A stretch of 44,588 nt of DNA from Gammaproteobacteria bacterium (GTDB lineage: Bacteria > Pseudomonadota > Gammaproteobacteria > Pseudomonadales > Azotimanducaceae). The position numbers and the translations under genes are program-made. Below the pieces are notes generated by a model that saw only the letters and a list, made by a program, of their open reading frames with translations, was not told the DNA's origin and did not search any database. This document shows positions 9,145 through 18,369 of this stretch, piece after piece; positions within the stretch are counted from its first letter, which is position 1; each line of letters opens with the position of its first letter. The stretch lies in the NCBI GenBank assembly GCA_020832055.1, contig JAFIFL010000005.1, positions 1 to 44,588 of the forward strand. Reading direction: 5' to 3'.

Positions 9145-9330
9145 ATGAGTCAGAGCAAGATCAAGGTGACGCTGGTCAAAAGCGTTGCAGGAAGGCTGAA
9201 GTCCCACCAGGCATGCGTGCGTGGGCTCGGGCTGCGCCGTATCGGCCATAGCGTCGAGGTGGAGGACACTCCGTCCGTGCGCGGCATGATCAACAAGGTC
9301 CCGTATCTGGTACGGGTCGAAGGAGAGTGA
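9145..9330 (+). CDS. rpmD: 50S ribosomal protein L30
   Basis: L30 is a small 50S protein near 5S rRNA. The product has 61 residues (E. coli 59): [17 protein letters not shown], then [25 protein letters not shown], the diagnostic L30 segment. AAGGAA at 9131-9136 lies 8 nt before the ATG. The stop falls 2 nt before the preferred rplO start. Confidence 0.95.
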   Translation: MSQSKIKVTLVKSVAGRLKSHQACVRGLGLRRIGHSVEVEDTPSVRGMINKVPYLVRVEGE

Positions 9331-9332
9331 CC

Positions 9333-9830
9333 ATGCGCCTGAATGATCTGCATCCGGCGGACGGCAGCCGTCCAGCCAAGAAGCGCGTGGGTCGCGGTAT
9401 CTCCGCGGGCCAGGGCAAAACCGCGGGTCGCGGTGTGAAAGGTGCCAAATCCCGGGCTGGCGGTGGCGTCAAGCCGGGCTTCGAGGGCGGCCAGATGCCG
9501 CTGCAGCGTCGTCTGCCCAAGCTCGGATTCACCTCCCGCATCGGCCGGGTGACGGCCGAGGTGCGACTCAGTGAGCTGGCCAAAGTTAAAGGCGAGCTGG
9601 TGACGTTGGAGACGCTGAAAGCTGCGCGCGTCGTTCGGCGCAACATGAAGCGTGCGCGCATCGTGCTCTCCGGCGGGATTGATCGCGCTCTGGTCATCCA
9701 GGGTGTGCCGGTGACCGCGGGCGTTCGCGCAGCGGTGGAAGCTGCCGGTGGCAGGATCGAAGACGTGCCGGTTGCGGACGCCCCGGCGGCAGCAGCGGTT
9801 GCCGATTCGGACGCAGCAGCCACGGAATGA
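9333..9830 (+). CDS. rplO: 50S ribosomal protein L15 with C-terminal Ala/Asp tail
   Basis: L15 is a late 50S assembly protein. ATG 9333, with AGGAG 7 nt upstream, gives 165 residues starting [22 protein letters not shown], as in the family. An in-frame GTG at 9327 is less likely. [26 protein letters not shown] is the conserved glycine-rich segment. The last 25 or so residues ([18 protein letters not shown]) form an Ala/Asp-rich tail absent from the 144-residue E. coli protein. Confidence 0.95.
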   Translation: MRLNDLHPADGSRPAKKRVGRGISAGQGKTAGRGVKGAKSRAGGGVKPGFEGGQMPLQRRLPKLGFTSRIGRVTAEVRLSELAKVKGELVTLETLKAARVVRRNMKRARIVLSGGIDRALVIQGVPVTAGVRAAVEAAGGRIEDVPVADAPAAAAVADSDAAATE

Positions 9831-9836
9831 TTAGGT

Positions 9837-9858
9837 GCGTCCGGTATTTCCCGGACGC
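9837..9858 (+). repeat. Perfect 8-bp hairpin between rplO and secY
   Basis: GCGTCCGG (9837-9844) and CCGGACGC (9851-9858) are perfectly complementary around the 6-nt loop TATTTC. It lies in the 43-nt gap between the last ribosomal protein gene and secY. No T-run follows, so it is more likely an RNA-processing or stability element, or a partial attenuator, than a full terminator. That function is inference. Confidence 0.6.
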
Positions 9859-9873
9859 CAAGTGAGGCGGTAG

Positions 9874-11205
9874 ATGGCGGTCAATTCCCAGTCCCTGGCA
9901 GGTGCGCAGAAGGGTGTGCAGGAACTCGTCCATCGCCTCCTTTTTGTGCTGCTGGCGCTCCTGATCTATCGCATCGGCACGCACATCCCGGTGCCGGGTA
10001 TCGATCCGGACCGCTTGCGGGCGCTGTTCGAGCAGCAGCAGGGCGGCATCCTCGACCTGTTCAACATGTTCTCCGGCGGTGCGCTGGAGCGCATGAGCAT
10101 TCTGGCGCTGGGCGTGATGCCTTACATCACCGCGTCCATCATCATGAACCTGCTCACGGCCATGGATCCAAGGCTTGAGCAGTTGAAGAAGGAAGGTGAG
10201 GCGGGGCGGCGCAAGATCATGCAGTACACGCGCTACGGCACGGTACTGATCGCCCTGATCCAGGGCTGGGGCATGTCGGTCGGTCTGGCGTCCCAGGGCC
10301 TGAGCTACATCACCGGCTTCGGTTTCTACTTCGTGGCCACCGTGTCCCTGGTGACCGGCGCAGTATTCATGATGTGGCTCGGCGAGCAGATCACCGAGCG
10401 AGGGGTCGGCAACGGCATATCGCTGCTGATCTTCGCCGGCATCGTCTCGGGCTTCCCGGCGGCGATCGGCCAGAGTTTCGAGGCGGCACGGCAGGGTGAT
10501 ATCAACATCATCGCGCTGCTGGTGATCGGCGTCATGGCGCTCGGGGTGGTGGCCTTTGTGGTCTTCATCGAACGGGGGCAGCGTCGGATCACGGTGAATT
10601 ATGCGAAACGGCAGCAGGGCAGGAAGGTCTTTGCGGCCCAGTCCAGCCACCTGCCGCTGAAAGTGAACATGGCTGGCGTGATTCCGGCCATCTTCGCCTC
10701 GAGCCTGCTGCTGGCTCCGGCATCGATGGCGCAGTGGTTCGGGCAGTCGCCAGGCATGGAATGGTTGCAGCAGGTCTCGTTGGCGCTGTCGCCCGGGAAC
10801 TTCCTGTACATCCTGCTGTTCGCAGGCGGCATTATTTTCTTCTGCTTTTTCTACACGGCGTTGATGTTCAACCCCAAGGAGATCGCAGAGAACCTGAAGC
10901 GTCAGGGCGCTTACGTGCCAGGGATTCGCCCGGGGCAGCAGACGGCCAAGTACATCGACGACGTGACGACGCGGTTGACGATGTTCGGTTCGGTTTATGT
11001 GGCGCTGGTTTGTCTGTTGCCGGAACTGCTGGTTCTCGGCTTCGGGATCACGTTCCGGCTCGGTGGAACGGCAGTGCTGATCGTGGTTGTGGTGTCCATG
11101 GACTTCATGTCGCAGGTCCAGGCGCATCTGATGTCCAGTCAGTACGCGAAGCTGATGGAAAAGTCGAACCTCAAGAGTTACGGCAAGGGTACGCGGCGGA
11201 GCTGA
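9874..11205 (+). CDS. secY: Preprotein translocase subunit SecY
   Basis: SecY is the protein-conducting channel of the inner-membrane SecYEG complex. The 443-residue product has the length of E. coli SecY and about ten hydrophobic segments. Landmarks include [14 protein letters not shown] after the first membrane segment, [26 protein letters not shown]-like [15 protein letters not shown], the cytoplasmic [15 protein letters not shown] loop and [26 protein letters not shown] precedes the ATG. It is the membrane member of the spc operon. Confidence 0.98.
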   Translation: MAVNSQSLAGAQKGVQELVHRLLFVLLALLIYRIGTHIPVPGIDPDRLRALFEQQQGGILDLFNMFSGGALERMSILALGVMPYITASIIMNLLTAMDPRLEQLKKEGEAGRRKIMQYTRYGTVLIALIQGWGMSVGLASQGLSYITGFGFYFVATVSLVTGAVFMMWLGEQITERGVGNGISLLIFAGIVSGFPAAIGQSFEAARQGDINIIALLVIGVMALGVVAFVVFIERGQRRITVNYAKRQQGRKVFAAQSSHLPLKVNMAGVIPAIFASSLLLAPASMAQWFGQSPGMEWLQQVSLALSPGNFLYILLFAGGIIFFCFFYTALMFNPKEIAENLKRQGAYVPGIRPGQQTAKYIDDVTTRLTMFGSVYVALVCLLPELLVLGFGITFRLGGTAVLIVVVVSMDFMSQVQAHLMSSQYAKLMEKSNLKSYGKGTRRS

Positions 11206-11230
11206 TCCGCCCACCAGGAGTATTAGGAAA

Positions 11231-11347
11231 ATGAAGGTACGTGCATCGGTTCGCAAAATGTGTCGGCAATGCAAGATCGTCCGCCGCAACGGTGTGGTCC
11301 GCGTGATCTGTGCAGCCGAGCCGCGTCACAAGCAGCGCCAGGGCTGA
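11231..11347 (+). CDS. rpmJ: 50S ribosomal protein L36, zinc-binding form
   Basis: This 38-residue product follows secY, where L36 closes the spc operon in E. coli. It reads [19 protein letters not shown] and ends with [10 protein letters not shown]. The Cys11, Cys14, Cys27 and His33 set is the zinc ribbon of the C-plus L36 type. The start is supported by AGGAGT and AGGAAA in the 25-nt gap after secY. Being very short it is easily missed, but the match is unambiguous. Confidence 0.96.
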   Translation: MKVRASVRKMCRQCKIVRRNGVVRVICAAEPRHKQRQG

Positions 11348-11381
11348 CAGGCGCTGGCGGCTTGGATGATGCGACAAATGA

Positions 11382-11410
11382 TTGATATCAGCCGGGATAA
11401 CCGCTACGCT
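11382..11410 (+). promoter_or_regulatory. Candidate alpha-operon promoter
   Basis: TTGATA at 11382-11387 (5 of 6 to the -35 consensus), 17 bp, then TACGCT at 11405-11410 (keeps T, A and final T of the -10). It lies in the 117-nt spacer between rpmJ and rpsM, where E. coli starts the alpha operon. The start site would be near 11417, leaving a leader of about 48 nt. The E. coli leader carries an S4-binding pseudoknot; I cannot recognise one here. Confidence 0.4.
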
Positions 11411-11464
11411 GTTGCGCCTTTTTTGGCAGGGGCTGGTGGTCCGGATATGAGTGGGAGTGCCTGA

Positions 11465-11821
11465 ATGGCCCGTATTTCTGGTGTAAACGTTCCGGACAAC
11501 AAGCACGCCGTGATAGCGCTGACCTACATCTATGGTGTGGGTCGGACTTCGGCCGCCGAAATCTGTGTGGCGGCGGGTGTCGAAGGAACGCGCAAGGTGT
11601 CGGAGCTCAACGAGAGCGAGCTCGACGCGCTGCGTAACGAGGTGGGCAAGCGCACGGTCGAAGGTGACCTGCGGCGTGAAGTGTCCATGAACATCAAGCG
11701 TCTGATGGACCTCGGTTGCTACCGTGGCATCCGTCATCGTCGTGGGCTGCCCGTTCGCGGTCAGCGCACCAAGACCAACGCACGCACCCGCAAGGGTCCG
11801 GCGCGTCCGATCCGCCGGTGA
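11465..11821 (+). CDS. rpsM: 30S ribosomal protein S13
   Basis: S13 is a head protein that contacts the P-site tRNA and forms bridges to L5. The product has 118 residues, equal to E. coli. It starts [24 protein letters not shown] and has the helix-hairpin-helix core and the basic tail [20 protein letters not shown]. It is the first gene of the alpha block rpsM-rpsK-rpsD-rpoA-rplQ. Confidence 0.97.
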   Translation: MARISGVNVPDNKHAVIALTYIYGVGRTSAAEICVAAGVEGTRKVSELNESELDALRNEVGKRTVEGDLRREVSMNIKRLMDLGCYRGIRHRRGLPVRGQRTKTNARTRKGPARPIRR

Positions 11822-11883
11822 TTCCCGGGCTCGGTAACGGGCCCGATACCCAGCGGCTGTAACACTTTTCGGGAAAGCGAATC

Positions 11884-12267
11884 ATGGCCGAAGCCAGTAC
11901 CAAGAAACGCGCGAAGAAAACCGTGGTGGATGCGGTCGCACACGTGCACGCCTCATTCAATAACACGATCATCACGATCACGGATCGGCAGGGCAATACC
12001 CTGTGCTGGGCCACTTCCGGTGGTTCGGGTTTCCGTGGCTCGCGCAAATCCACGCCCTTCGCCGCCCAGGTGGCCGCGGAGAAGGCCGGGAATGCGGCGC
12101 TGGAGTTCGGGGTCAAGAACATGGACGTGTTCGTCCGAGGTCCCGGCCCGGGACGTGAGTCCGCGGTGCGGGCGCTGAACGCGGTCGGATTCCGTATTTC
12201 CAGCATCAACGATGTGACCCCGATTCCCCACAACGGTTGTCGGCCGCCCAAGAAGCGGCGCGTCTGA
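11884..12267 (+). CDS. rpsK: 30S ribosomal protein S11
   Basis: S11 lies on the 30S platform near the E site. It has 127 residues (E. coli 129). [19 protein letters not shown] and [18 protein letters not shown] are diagnostic, and the protein ends [18 protein letters not shown]. The 62-nt spacer after rpsM can pair TTCCCG (11822-11827) with CGGGAA (11870-11875). Confidence 0.97.
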   Translation: MAEASTKKRAKKTVVDAVAHVHASFNNTIITITDRQGNTLCWATSGGSGFRGSRKSTPFAAQVAAEKAGNAALEFGVKNMDVFVRGPGPGRESAVRALNAVGFRISSINDVTPIPHNGCRPPKKRRV

Positions 12268-12300
12268 CACCCGGGCGAAGCAGGCAGGAGAAGCAGATCA

Positions 12301-12921
12301 ATGGCCCGTTATCTCGGTCCCCGATTGAAACTGGCGCGGCGTGAAGGCACCGACCTCATGCTCACCAGCGGTGTACGTCCGCTGGAGTCCAAGTGCAAGG
12401 CGGAAACGCCGCCTGGGCAGCATGGCGCGCGGCGCATGCGCCAGTCCGACTACGCGATCCAGTTGCGCGAGAAGCAGAAGGTGCGCCGCATGTATGGCGT
12501 CCTCGAGCGGCAGTTCCGCAACTACTACAAGAAGGCGGATCGCCAGAAGGGCGCCACGGGCGAGAACCTGCTGCGTCTGCTCGAAGGCCGCCTGGACAAT
12601 GTGGTCTATCGGATGGGCTTTGGCAGTACGCGCCAGGAGGCGCGGCAGCTGGTATCCCACAAGTCCATCGAGGTGAACGGCCAGCCGGTGAACATTCCTT
12701 CCTACCAGGTCCAGGCGGAAGATGTGATCACCGTGCGTGAGAAGTCGCGCGCCCAGCTGCGAATCCAGTCGGCACTGCAGCTTGCCGGCCAGCGTGCCCA
12801 GGTACCCTGGGTCGAGGTGGATTCGAGCAAGCTCACCGGGACCTTCAAGCGGTTCCCGGATCGGGAGGAGTTGCCCTCGGAGATCAACGAAAACCTGATC
12901 GTCGAGCTCTACTCCAAGTAA
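12301..12921 (+). CDS. rpsD: 30S ribosomal protein S4
   Basis: S4 initiates 16S rRNA assembly and helps unwind incoming mRNA; in E. coli it represses the alpha operon. The product has 206 residues, equal to E. coli. It starts [19 protein letters not shown]. An S4 RNA-binding domain lies around residues 96-160 ([18 protein letters not shown] and [18 protein letters not shown]). It is encoded in the usual place before rpoA. Confidence 0.97.
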   Translation: MARYLGPRLKLARREGTDLMLTSGVRPLESKCKAETPPGQHGARRMRQSDYAIQLREKQKVRRMYGVLERQFRNYYKKADRQKGATGENLLRLLEGRLDNVVYRMGFGSTRQEARQLVSHKSIEVNGQPVNIPSYQVQAEDVITVREKSRAQLRIQSALQLAGQRAQVPWVEVDSSKLTGTFKRFPDREELPSEINENLIVELYSK

Positions 12922-12942
12922 CCCCAACGGCAGGTGAACCTC

Positions 12943-13944
12943 ATGGCACGATCGGTCAACGAATTCCTGACGCCCAAGAACATCCAGGTTCAGGAAATCA
13001 GCAAGACCCGCGCGAAGGTGACGCTCGAGCCACTCGAGCGTGGCTTCGGGCATACCCTCGGCAATACGCTGCGGCGAATCCTGCTGTCGTCCATGCCGGG
13101 GTGCGCGGTTGTCGAAGTCAAGATGGACAACGTGGAACACGAGTACAGCGCGCTCGAGCACGTCCGGGAGGACGTGATCGAGGTGCTTCTGAACCTCAAG
13201 GGTCTTGCCGTGCGCATGCACGGCGCCGACGAGGCTCGGCTGACCGTGTCGAAGACGGGCCCGGGTGTGATCACCGCAGGCGATCTGCAGCTGCCCCAGG
13301 ACGTCGAGGTGGTGGATGCCGATTATCATATCGCCACCCTCACTGAGGGCGCCAAGCTGAACATGGAGATCAAGGTCGCCCGTGGCCGTGGCTACGAACC
13401 GGCGGACTCCCGCTACAGTGAGGAAGACGAGACGCGTCCCATTGGTGTCCTGCAGCTCGATGCGACCTACAGCCCCGTTTACCGCGTCTCCTACTCGGTG
13501 GAAGCGGCGCGTGTGGAACAGCGTACGGACCTCGACAAGCTGATCATCGACCTCGAAACCAACGGCACCATCGATCCGGAGGAGGCCATCCGTCGTGCGG
13601 CGACCATCCTGCAGCAGCAGCTGTCGGTGTTCGTCGACCTCGAAGGGCAATCCGAGCCGGTTCGAGAAGAGAAGGAAGACGAAGTCGACCCGACGCTGCT
13701 GCGGCCAGTGGACGATCTCGAATTGACGGTGCGGTCGGCGAATTGCCTGAAGGCGGAGAACATCTACTACATCGGTGACCTGATTCAGCGCACCGAGGTG
13801 GAGCTGCTCAAGACCCCGAATCTGGGCAAGAAGTCGCTCACCGAGATCAAGGACGTCCTCGCCTCGCGCGGGCTGTCGCTGGGCATGCGCCTGGAGAACT
13901 GGCCGCCGCCGAGCCTGAAGCGGGACGACAAGGCGATCGCCTGA
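12943..13944 (+). CDS. rpoA: RNA polymerase subunit alpha
   Basis: Alpha nucleates RNA polymerase assembly and binds UP elements and activators. ATG 12943, with AGGTGA at 12932-12937, gives 333 residues (E. coli 329); an in-frame GTG at 12934 is less likely. The N-terminal domain has [20 protein letters not shown] near residues 28-47. After an acidic linker, the C-terminal domain starts near 245 with [20 protein letters not shown] and continues [17 protein letters not shown]. The DNA-contact residues of E. coli alpha-CTD (the Arg and Asn in VRSANCLK) are kept. Confidence 0.98.
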   Translation: MARSVNEFLTPKNIQVQEISKTRAKVTLEPLERGFGHTLGNTLRRILLSSMPGCAVVEVKMDNVEHEYSALEHVREDVIEVLLNLKGLAVRMHGADEARLTVSKTGPGVITAGDLQLPQDVEVVDADYHIATLTEGAKLNMEIKVARGRGYEPADSRYSEEDETRPIGVLQLDATYSPVYRVSYSVEAARVEQRTDLDKLIIDLETNGTIDPEEAIRRAATILQQQLSVFVDLEGQSEPVREEKEDEVDPTLLRPVDDLELTVRSANCLKAENIYYIGDLIQRTEVELLKTPNLGKKSLTEIKDVLASRGLSLGMRLENWPPPSLKRDDKAIA

Positions 13945-13960
13945 GCGATCGATCGGCGCG

Positions 13961-14063
13961 CCTGCTGCAGTGAGCGGCAGGTGCCACGGCTCCGCGCGAA
14001 GAGCCGAAGCAGTCATTGAAGGGTCGCTTCGCGGGCGGCTTGAGGGCGTCGGTTGCTGACGCC
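13961..14063 (+). repeat. Three consecutive hairpins between rpoA and rplQ
   Basis: The 142-nt spacer holds CCTGC (13961-13965) with GCAGG (13977-13981), CGGCTC (13987-13992) with GAGCCG (14001-14006), and GGCGTC (14045-14050) with GACGCC (14058-14063). Each stem is perfect, 5 to 6 bp long. The E. coli spacer at this point is much shorter. No T-run follows any stem and no gene is visible. Confidence 0.45.
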
Positions 14064-14086
14064 GGAAAGTATCGAGGATCATCGTC

Positions 14087-14494
14087 ATGCGTCATCGCAA
14101 GAGCGGTCGCCAGCTCAACAGGAACAGTTCCCACCGCGCGGCCATGTTTCGCAACATGGCGGTGTCCCTGTTCGAGCATGAAGTCATCAAGACCACCCTG
14201 CCCAAGGCCAAGGAGCTGCGCCGCGTCGCTGAGCCCCTGATCACCCTCGCCAAGGAGGATTCGGTGGCCAATCGGCGGCTGGCATTCTCCCGTACCCGCA
14301 GCAAGGTGGCGGTGGGCAAGCTTTTCAACGATCTCGGCCCGCGTTATTCCGAGCGTCCCGGCGGTTACACCCGCATCCTCAAGTGCGGCTTTCGGCCCGG
14401 TGACTCGGCTCCCATGGCCTACATCGAGCTGGTGGGGCGCGAGATGCCGGAAGAGGATCTCGACGACGATCTTGAGGAAGACGACGACGAGTGA
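14087..14494 (+). CDS. rplQ: 50S ribosomal protein L17 with acidic tail
   Basis: L17 sits at the tunnel exit. The product is 135 residues (E. coli 127) and starts [20 protein letters not shown], the family hallmark. [21 protein letters not shown] and [21 protein letters not shown] are conserved. The last 16 or so residues ([14 protein letters not shown]) form a purely acidic tail beyond the usual end. It is the last gene of the ribosomal supercluster and is followed by a GC-rich hairpin. Confidence 0.97.
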   Translation: MRHRKSGRQLNRNSSHRAAMFRNMAVSLFEHEVIKTTLPKAKELRRVAEPLITLAKEDSVANRRLAFSRTRSKVAVGKLFNDLGPRYSERPGGYTRILKCGFRPGDSAPMAYIELVGREMPEEDLDDDLEEDDDE

Positions 14495-14501
14495 TCGTGG
14501 C

Positions 14502-14535
14502 GGCGGGCCGTTTGCTCCTGGCCCGCCTTCACTCC
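14502..14535 (+). terminator. Candidate terminator after rplQ
   Basis: GGCGGGCC (14502-14509) pairs perfectly with GGCCCGCC (14520-14527) across a 10-nt loop, 7 nt after the rplQ stop. Only a mixed pyrimidine stretch (TTCACTCCC) follows, not a T-run, so efficiency is uncertain. The position between convergently arranged rplQ and uvrA suggests it ends the ribosomal transcript and may serve both directions. Confidence 0.5.
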
Positions 14536-14601
14536 CAAGCCTCATCCCCTTCGGTGTGATCTGATTTCCGGCGAGGGTCGGCGTCGTCGACCCGACTGCC
14601 A

Positions 14602-17565
14602 TCACTTCTTCTTCGTTCGAGCCGTGCCGGACTGTTTCCGTGCCGTACTCTTCTCTGCCGGCTTTCGGGCTGCCGCGGCGGCTTTCGTGCTGCGTTTTGG
14701 TTTCGGTGCGGCGAGCTGCAGCATCGGCGCGAGGAATTCGCCGGTGAAAGAGCCCTTGGTCTTCGCCACGTCCTCGGGCGTCCCGCAGGCCACGACCCTG
14801 CCGCCGCCGGAACCGCCCTCGGGACCGAGATCGATGATCCAGTCAGCGGTCTTGATCACGTCGAGATTGTGCTCGATGACCACGACGGTGTTGCCCTGAT
14901 CGCGCAGGCGATGGAGCACGTTGAGCAACTGCTGAATATCGTGGAAGTGCAGCCCGGTGGTGGGCTCGTCGAGGATGTACAGGGTTCTTCCGGTGTCCCG
15001 CTTTGACAGCTCCCGTGACAGCTTGACGCGCTGGGCCTCGCCACCGGACAGGGTGGTGGCGGCCTGTCCGAGACGGACGTAGGAGAGGCCAACGTCCATC
15101 AGGGTCTGCAGCTTGCGGGCAATCATGGGGACGGCGTCGAAAAACGCATGAGCATCCTCCACCGTGAGCTCGAGAACCTCGGTGATGTTCAGGCCCTTGT
15201 AGGTGACATCCAGCGTTTCCCGGTTGTAGCGCTTGCCCTTGCAGACGTCACACATGACGTAGATGTCGGGCAGGAAGTGCATCTCCACCTTGATCAGGCC
15301 GTCGCCCTGGCAGGACTCGCAGCGCCCACCCTTGACGTTGAAGCTGAAGCGGCCGGGTTTGTAGCCCCGGGTACGGGCCTCGGAGGTCTGGGCGAACAGC
15401 TCGCGGATGGGGGTGAACAGGCCGGTGTAGGTGGCCGGATTGGACCGCGGCGTTCGGCCGATGGGGCTCTGGTCGATGTCGACCACCTTGTCGAGCAGCT
15501 CGATGCCCTCGATGGCTACGAAGGGCGCGGCCGTCAGGCTGCTGGCACCGTTGAGCCGGGTGGCCGCCAGTGGATACAGCGTATGGTTGATCAGGGTGGA
15601 TTTGCCCGACCCTGACACGCCGGTGACGCAGGTCATCAGGCCAGTGGGAATTTCCACGGTGACGTCGCGCAGGTTGTTGCCGCTGGCCCCACGCAGGCGA
15701 ACCACCTGGTCGCCATTGAACGGGTGCCGCTGCGCCGGAACCTCGATTCGCATGCGGCCGGCGAGATAGGCGCCGGTGAGGGATGCCTCGCAATCCTCGA
15801 CGTCCTTTACCGTGCCTTGCGCCACCACCTGCCCGCCGTGGACGCCGGCACCCGGGCCCATGTCGACCACGTGGTCTGCGCTGCGGATGGCGTCCTCGTC
15901 ATGCTCGACCACCACCACGGTATTGCCGAGGTCGCGCAGGTGGGTGAGGGTGCGCAGCAGGCGGGCATTGTCGCGCTGATGCAGGCCGATGGAGGGTTCG
16001 TCGAGGACGTAGAGCACGCCGACGAGGCCTGCGCCGATCTGACTGGCCAGTCGGATGCGCTGGGCCTCCCCGCCGGACAGGGTGTCCGCAGAGCGGTCCA
16101 GGGTCAGGTAGTTCAGTCCCACGTCCACCAGGAACTGCAGCCGGGCGCGGATTTCCTTCAGGATCTTCGCTGCAATCTCGCCGCGCCGACCCGGCAGGGC
16201 CATTTTCTCGAAGTGCGCGCAGGCCTCGCCGACGGCGTCGCGAGTGACGGCAGGCAGGTTGCGATCGCCGATGAAGACGTTGCGGGCCTCCTGGCGCAGC
16301 CGGGTGCCCATGCAGGTGCCGCAGGGTGCCACCGAAAGGAAGCGGGCGAGATGCTCGCGCACCATGGAGGATTCGGTCTCCCGATAGCGCCGGTCCATGT
16401 TGGGCAGCACACCCTCGAAGCGATGCCGCCGGGAAATGACGTCGCCCCGATCATTGACGTAGGAAAAATCGATCCGCTCTTCGCCGCTGCCGTCGAGAAT
16501 GGCGTCCCGATGTTTCTTGGACAATGAGCTGAAGGGGGCGTCGAGATCGAAGCCGTAGTGGCTCGCCAGGGAGGTGAGCATGTGGAAATAGTAGACATTG
16601 CGGCGGTCCCAGCCGCGAATGGCGCCTTCCGACAGGGACAGGCTCGGATCTTCCACCACGCGTGTGGCATCGAAGAACTGTTTGACGCCGAGGCCGTCAC
16701 AGCTCGGACAGGCACCGGCCGGGTTGTTGAAGGAGAACAGCCGCGGTTCGAGCTCGCTGATGCTGTAGCCGCAGTGGGGGCAGGCGAAGCGGGAGGAGAA
16801 CACCAGCTCCGTTTCGAACCCGTTGCTCTCGGTGGGCTCTCCTTTGCGGTCGGGAAGCGGTGCGACCCGGGCCGTCCCTTCGGCCAGTTCCAGTGCCGTC
16901 TCGAACGATTCCGCCAGGCGCTGCTCGATGCCGGGGCGAACCTTGAAGCGGTCCACGACCACGTCGATGCTGTGCTTGCGCTTCTTGTCCAGTTTGGGCG
17001 GCTCGTCGAGGTCGAGTACCAGACCGTCGACGCGGGCGCGGACGAAGCCGTTGGCGGCCAGCTCGCGGAAGACGTTGGCGTGCTCACCCTTGCGATCATT
17101 GACCACCGGAGCGAGCAGCATGGCCCGCGTGCCCTCGGGCAGCGTCATCACCTGATCCACCATCTGGCTGACGGTCTGGGCGGCGAGGGTGGCACCGTGC
17201 TCAGGACAGCGTGGCTCACCGACGCGGGCGTAGAGCAGACGCAGGTAGTCGTAAATCTCAGTGATCGTACCCACTGTCGAGCGTGGGTTGTGGGAGGTGG
17301 ATTTCTGCTCGATGGAAATGGCTGGCGACAGACCCTCGATCTGGTCGACGTCGGGCTTTTCCATGATCGACAGGAACTGCCGCGCGTAGGCAGACAGCGA
17401 CTCCACATAGCGCCGCTGGCCCTCCGCATACAGCGTATCGAAGGCGAGCGACGACTTCCCGGAGCCGGACAGGCCGGTGATCACCACCAGCTTGTCGCGG
17501 GGGAGCGTCAGGTCGACGTCACGCAGGTTGTGGGTGCGTGCGCCGCGAATCGAGATACTGTCCAT
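14602..17565 (-). CDS. uvrA: Excinuclease ABC subunit A with basic C-terminal extension
   Basis: UvrA is the damage-recognition ATPase of nucleotide excision repair. From the ATG at 17565 the product is 987 residues, starting [19 protein letters not shown]; in-frame codons upstream to 17646 are not family-like. Walker [17 protein letters not shown] lies near residue 31 and a second one ([12 protein letters not shown]) near 640. Both ABC signatures (LSGGEAQR) and zinc modules with CPHC/CPSC and CESC/CDVC are present. After FLAPML, where E. coli UvrA (940 aa) ends, about 42 Lys/Arg/Ala-rich residues follow. It is divergent from ssb, as in E. coli. Confidence 0.97.
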   Translation of the reverse strand: MDSISIRGARTHNLRDVDLTLPRDKLVVITGLSGSGKSSLAFDTLYAEGQRRYVESLSAYARQFLSIMEKPDVDQIEGLSPAISIEQKSTSHNPRSTVGTITEIYDYLRLLYARVGEPRCPEHGATLAAQTVSQMVDQVMTLPEGTRAMLLAPVVNDRKGEHANVFRELAANGFVRARVDGLVLDLDEPPKLDKKRKHSIDVVVDRFKVRPGIEQRLAESFETALELAEGTARVAPLPDRKGEPTESNGFETELVFSSRFACPHCGYSISELEPRLFSFNNPAGACPSCDGLGVKQFFDATRVVEDPSLSLSEGAIRGWDRRNVYYFHMLTSLASHYGFDLDAPFSSLSKKHRDAILDGSGEERIDFSYVNDRGDVISRRHRFEGVLPNMDRRYRETESSMVREHLARFLSVAPCGTCMGTRLRQEARNVFIGDRNLPAVTRDAVGEACAHFEKMALPGRRGEIAAKILKEIRARLQFLVDVGLNYLTLDRSADTLSGGEAQRIRLASQIGAGLVGVLYVLDEPSIGLHQRDNARLLRTLTHLRDLGNTVVVVEHDEDAIRSADHVVDMGPGAGVHGGQVVAQGTVKDVEDCEASLTGAYLAGRMRIEVPAQRHPFNGDQVVRLRGASGNNLRDVTVEIPTGLMTCVTGVSGSGKSTLINHTLYPLAATRLNGASSLTAAPFVAIEGIELLDKVVDIDQSPIGRTPRSNPATYTGLFTPIRELFAQTSEARTRGYKPGRFSFNVKGGRCESCQGDGLIKVEMHFLPDIYVMCDVCKGKRYNRETLDVTYKGLNITEVLELTVEDAHAFFDAVPMIARKLQTLMDVGLSYVRLGQAATTLSGGEAQRVKLSRELSKRDTGRTLYILDEPTTGLHFHDIQQLLNVLHRLRDQGNTVVVIEHNLDVIKTADWIIDLGPEGGSGGGRVVACGTPEDVAKTKGSFTGEFLAPMLQLAAPKPKRSTKAAAAARKPAEKSTARKQSGTARTKKK

Positions 17566-17656
17566 GGCGGATCGACGACGGAGGGAATGGGATTCGGCGG
17601 GGCGGTGCCTCGCCAATGCGGCAACATACGCGGCAACCCGGCTCACGGCAACCGGA

Positions 17657-17672
17657 CTGTGACGCGGGGCAG
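17657..17672. promoter_or_regulatory. Possible LexA (SOS) box between uvrA and ssb
   Basis: CTGTGACGCGGGGCAG fits CTG-N10-CAG and 7 of 8 positions of CTGT-N8-ACAG. It lies in the 279-bp divergent intergenic region, 92 bp before the uvrA start. In E. coli uvrA and ssb share a LexA box here. The inner eight bases are GC-rich rather than AT-rich, so the match may be chance. No strong sigma-70 pair is evident; TACACT at 17798-17803 is a possible -10 for ssb. Confidence 0.3.
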
Positions 17673-17844
17673 GGAGCCTCGACTGAGTGCGCGCCAGCCA
17701 GCGCTCACCGGCAGCAGTGGCGCGGGCTTACAGCAGTCTCATCCCAGGCTTACGCCCCCAATGGCGTCTCGCTGTGGGTGTGGAGCCGGCCGTGGGTTAC
17801 ACTGCCCTCTCATCCATTCTCTTCAGCACCAAAGGGAGCGACCC

Positions 17845-18369
17845 ATGGCCCGCGGCATCAACAAGGTGATCCTCATCGGCAACCTCGGTGCCGACCCTGA
17901 GACCCGCTTCACGCAGGCCGGCGCACCCGTCACCAACTTCCGCATCGCCACCAGTGAAAACTGGACCGACAAGCAGTCCGGGCAGCGGCAGGAGCGAACG
18001 GAGTGGCACTCCATCGTCTGTTTCGGCAAGCTCGCCGAAATCTCAGGCGAGTACCTGCGCAAGGGCTCCAAGGTCTACGTGGAAGGATCGCTGCGGACGA
18101 GTTCCTGGGAGTCCGATGGCCAGACCCGGTACAAGACCGAGATCATCTGCAATGACATGCAGATGCTCGACTCCCGCGGTGGCGGTGGCATGGGTGAGAC
18201 CGGCGGCAGCATGGGTGGCGGCATGAATGAAGGGGGCTATGAGTCGCCGACGCCGCGCGCGGCCGCCGGTGGTCAGGGCGGGGGCGGCAGCCGGCCGAAT
18301 CCACCGCGCCAGCAGCCGGTCACCAACCCGGACACCCTCAACGATTTCGATGACGATATCCCTTTCTGA
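17845..18369 (+). CDS. ssb: Single-stranded DNA-binding protein
   Basis: SSB coats single-stranded DNA in replication, recombination and repair. ATG 17845, with GGGAG 6 nt upstream, gives 174 residues (E. coli 178). The OB-fold covers roughly residues 1-110 ([21 protein letters not shown], then [21 protein letters not shown]). A Gly/Met-rich flexible linker ([18 protein letters not shown]) leads to the acidic tip DFDDDIPF that binds partner proteins. Open frame upstream inside the uvrA antisense is spurious. The TGA overlaps the next gene's ATG by one base. Confidence 0.97.
   Translation: MARGINKVILIGNLGADPETRFTQAGAPVTNFRIATSENWTDKQSGQRQERTEWHSIVCFGKLAEISGEYLRKGSKVYVEGSLRTSSWESDGQTRYKTEIICNDMQMLDSRGGGGMGETGGSMGGGMNEGGYESPTPRAAAGGQGGGGSRPNPPRQQPVTNPDTLNDFDDDIPF

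Noticed and set aside
9694-11289. 531-codon antisense frame across secY
   Set aside because: The product is His/Arg/Asp-rich with no recognisable domain and mirrors the codon pattern of secY; it is a GC-driven shadow.
11419-11424. T6 run between rpmJ and rpsM as a terminator
   Set aside because: No stem longer than 3 bp lies directly upstream, and the alpha genes continue in the same direction.
12298-14088. 596-codon antisense frame across rpsD and rpoA
   Set aside because: It has no family resemblance and lies exactly opposite two certain genes with strong third-position GC bias.
16558-17844. Long + strand frame running through uvrA into ssb
   Set aside because: Only the part from 17845 is SSB; the upstream part is the reverse complement of uvrA.
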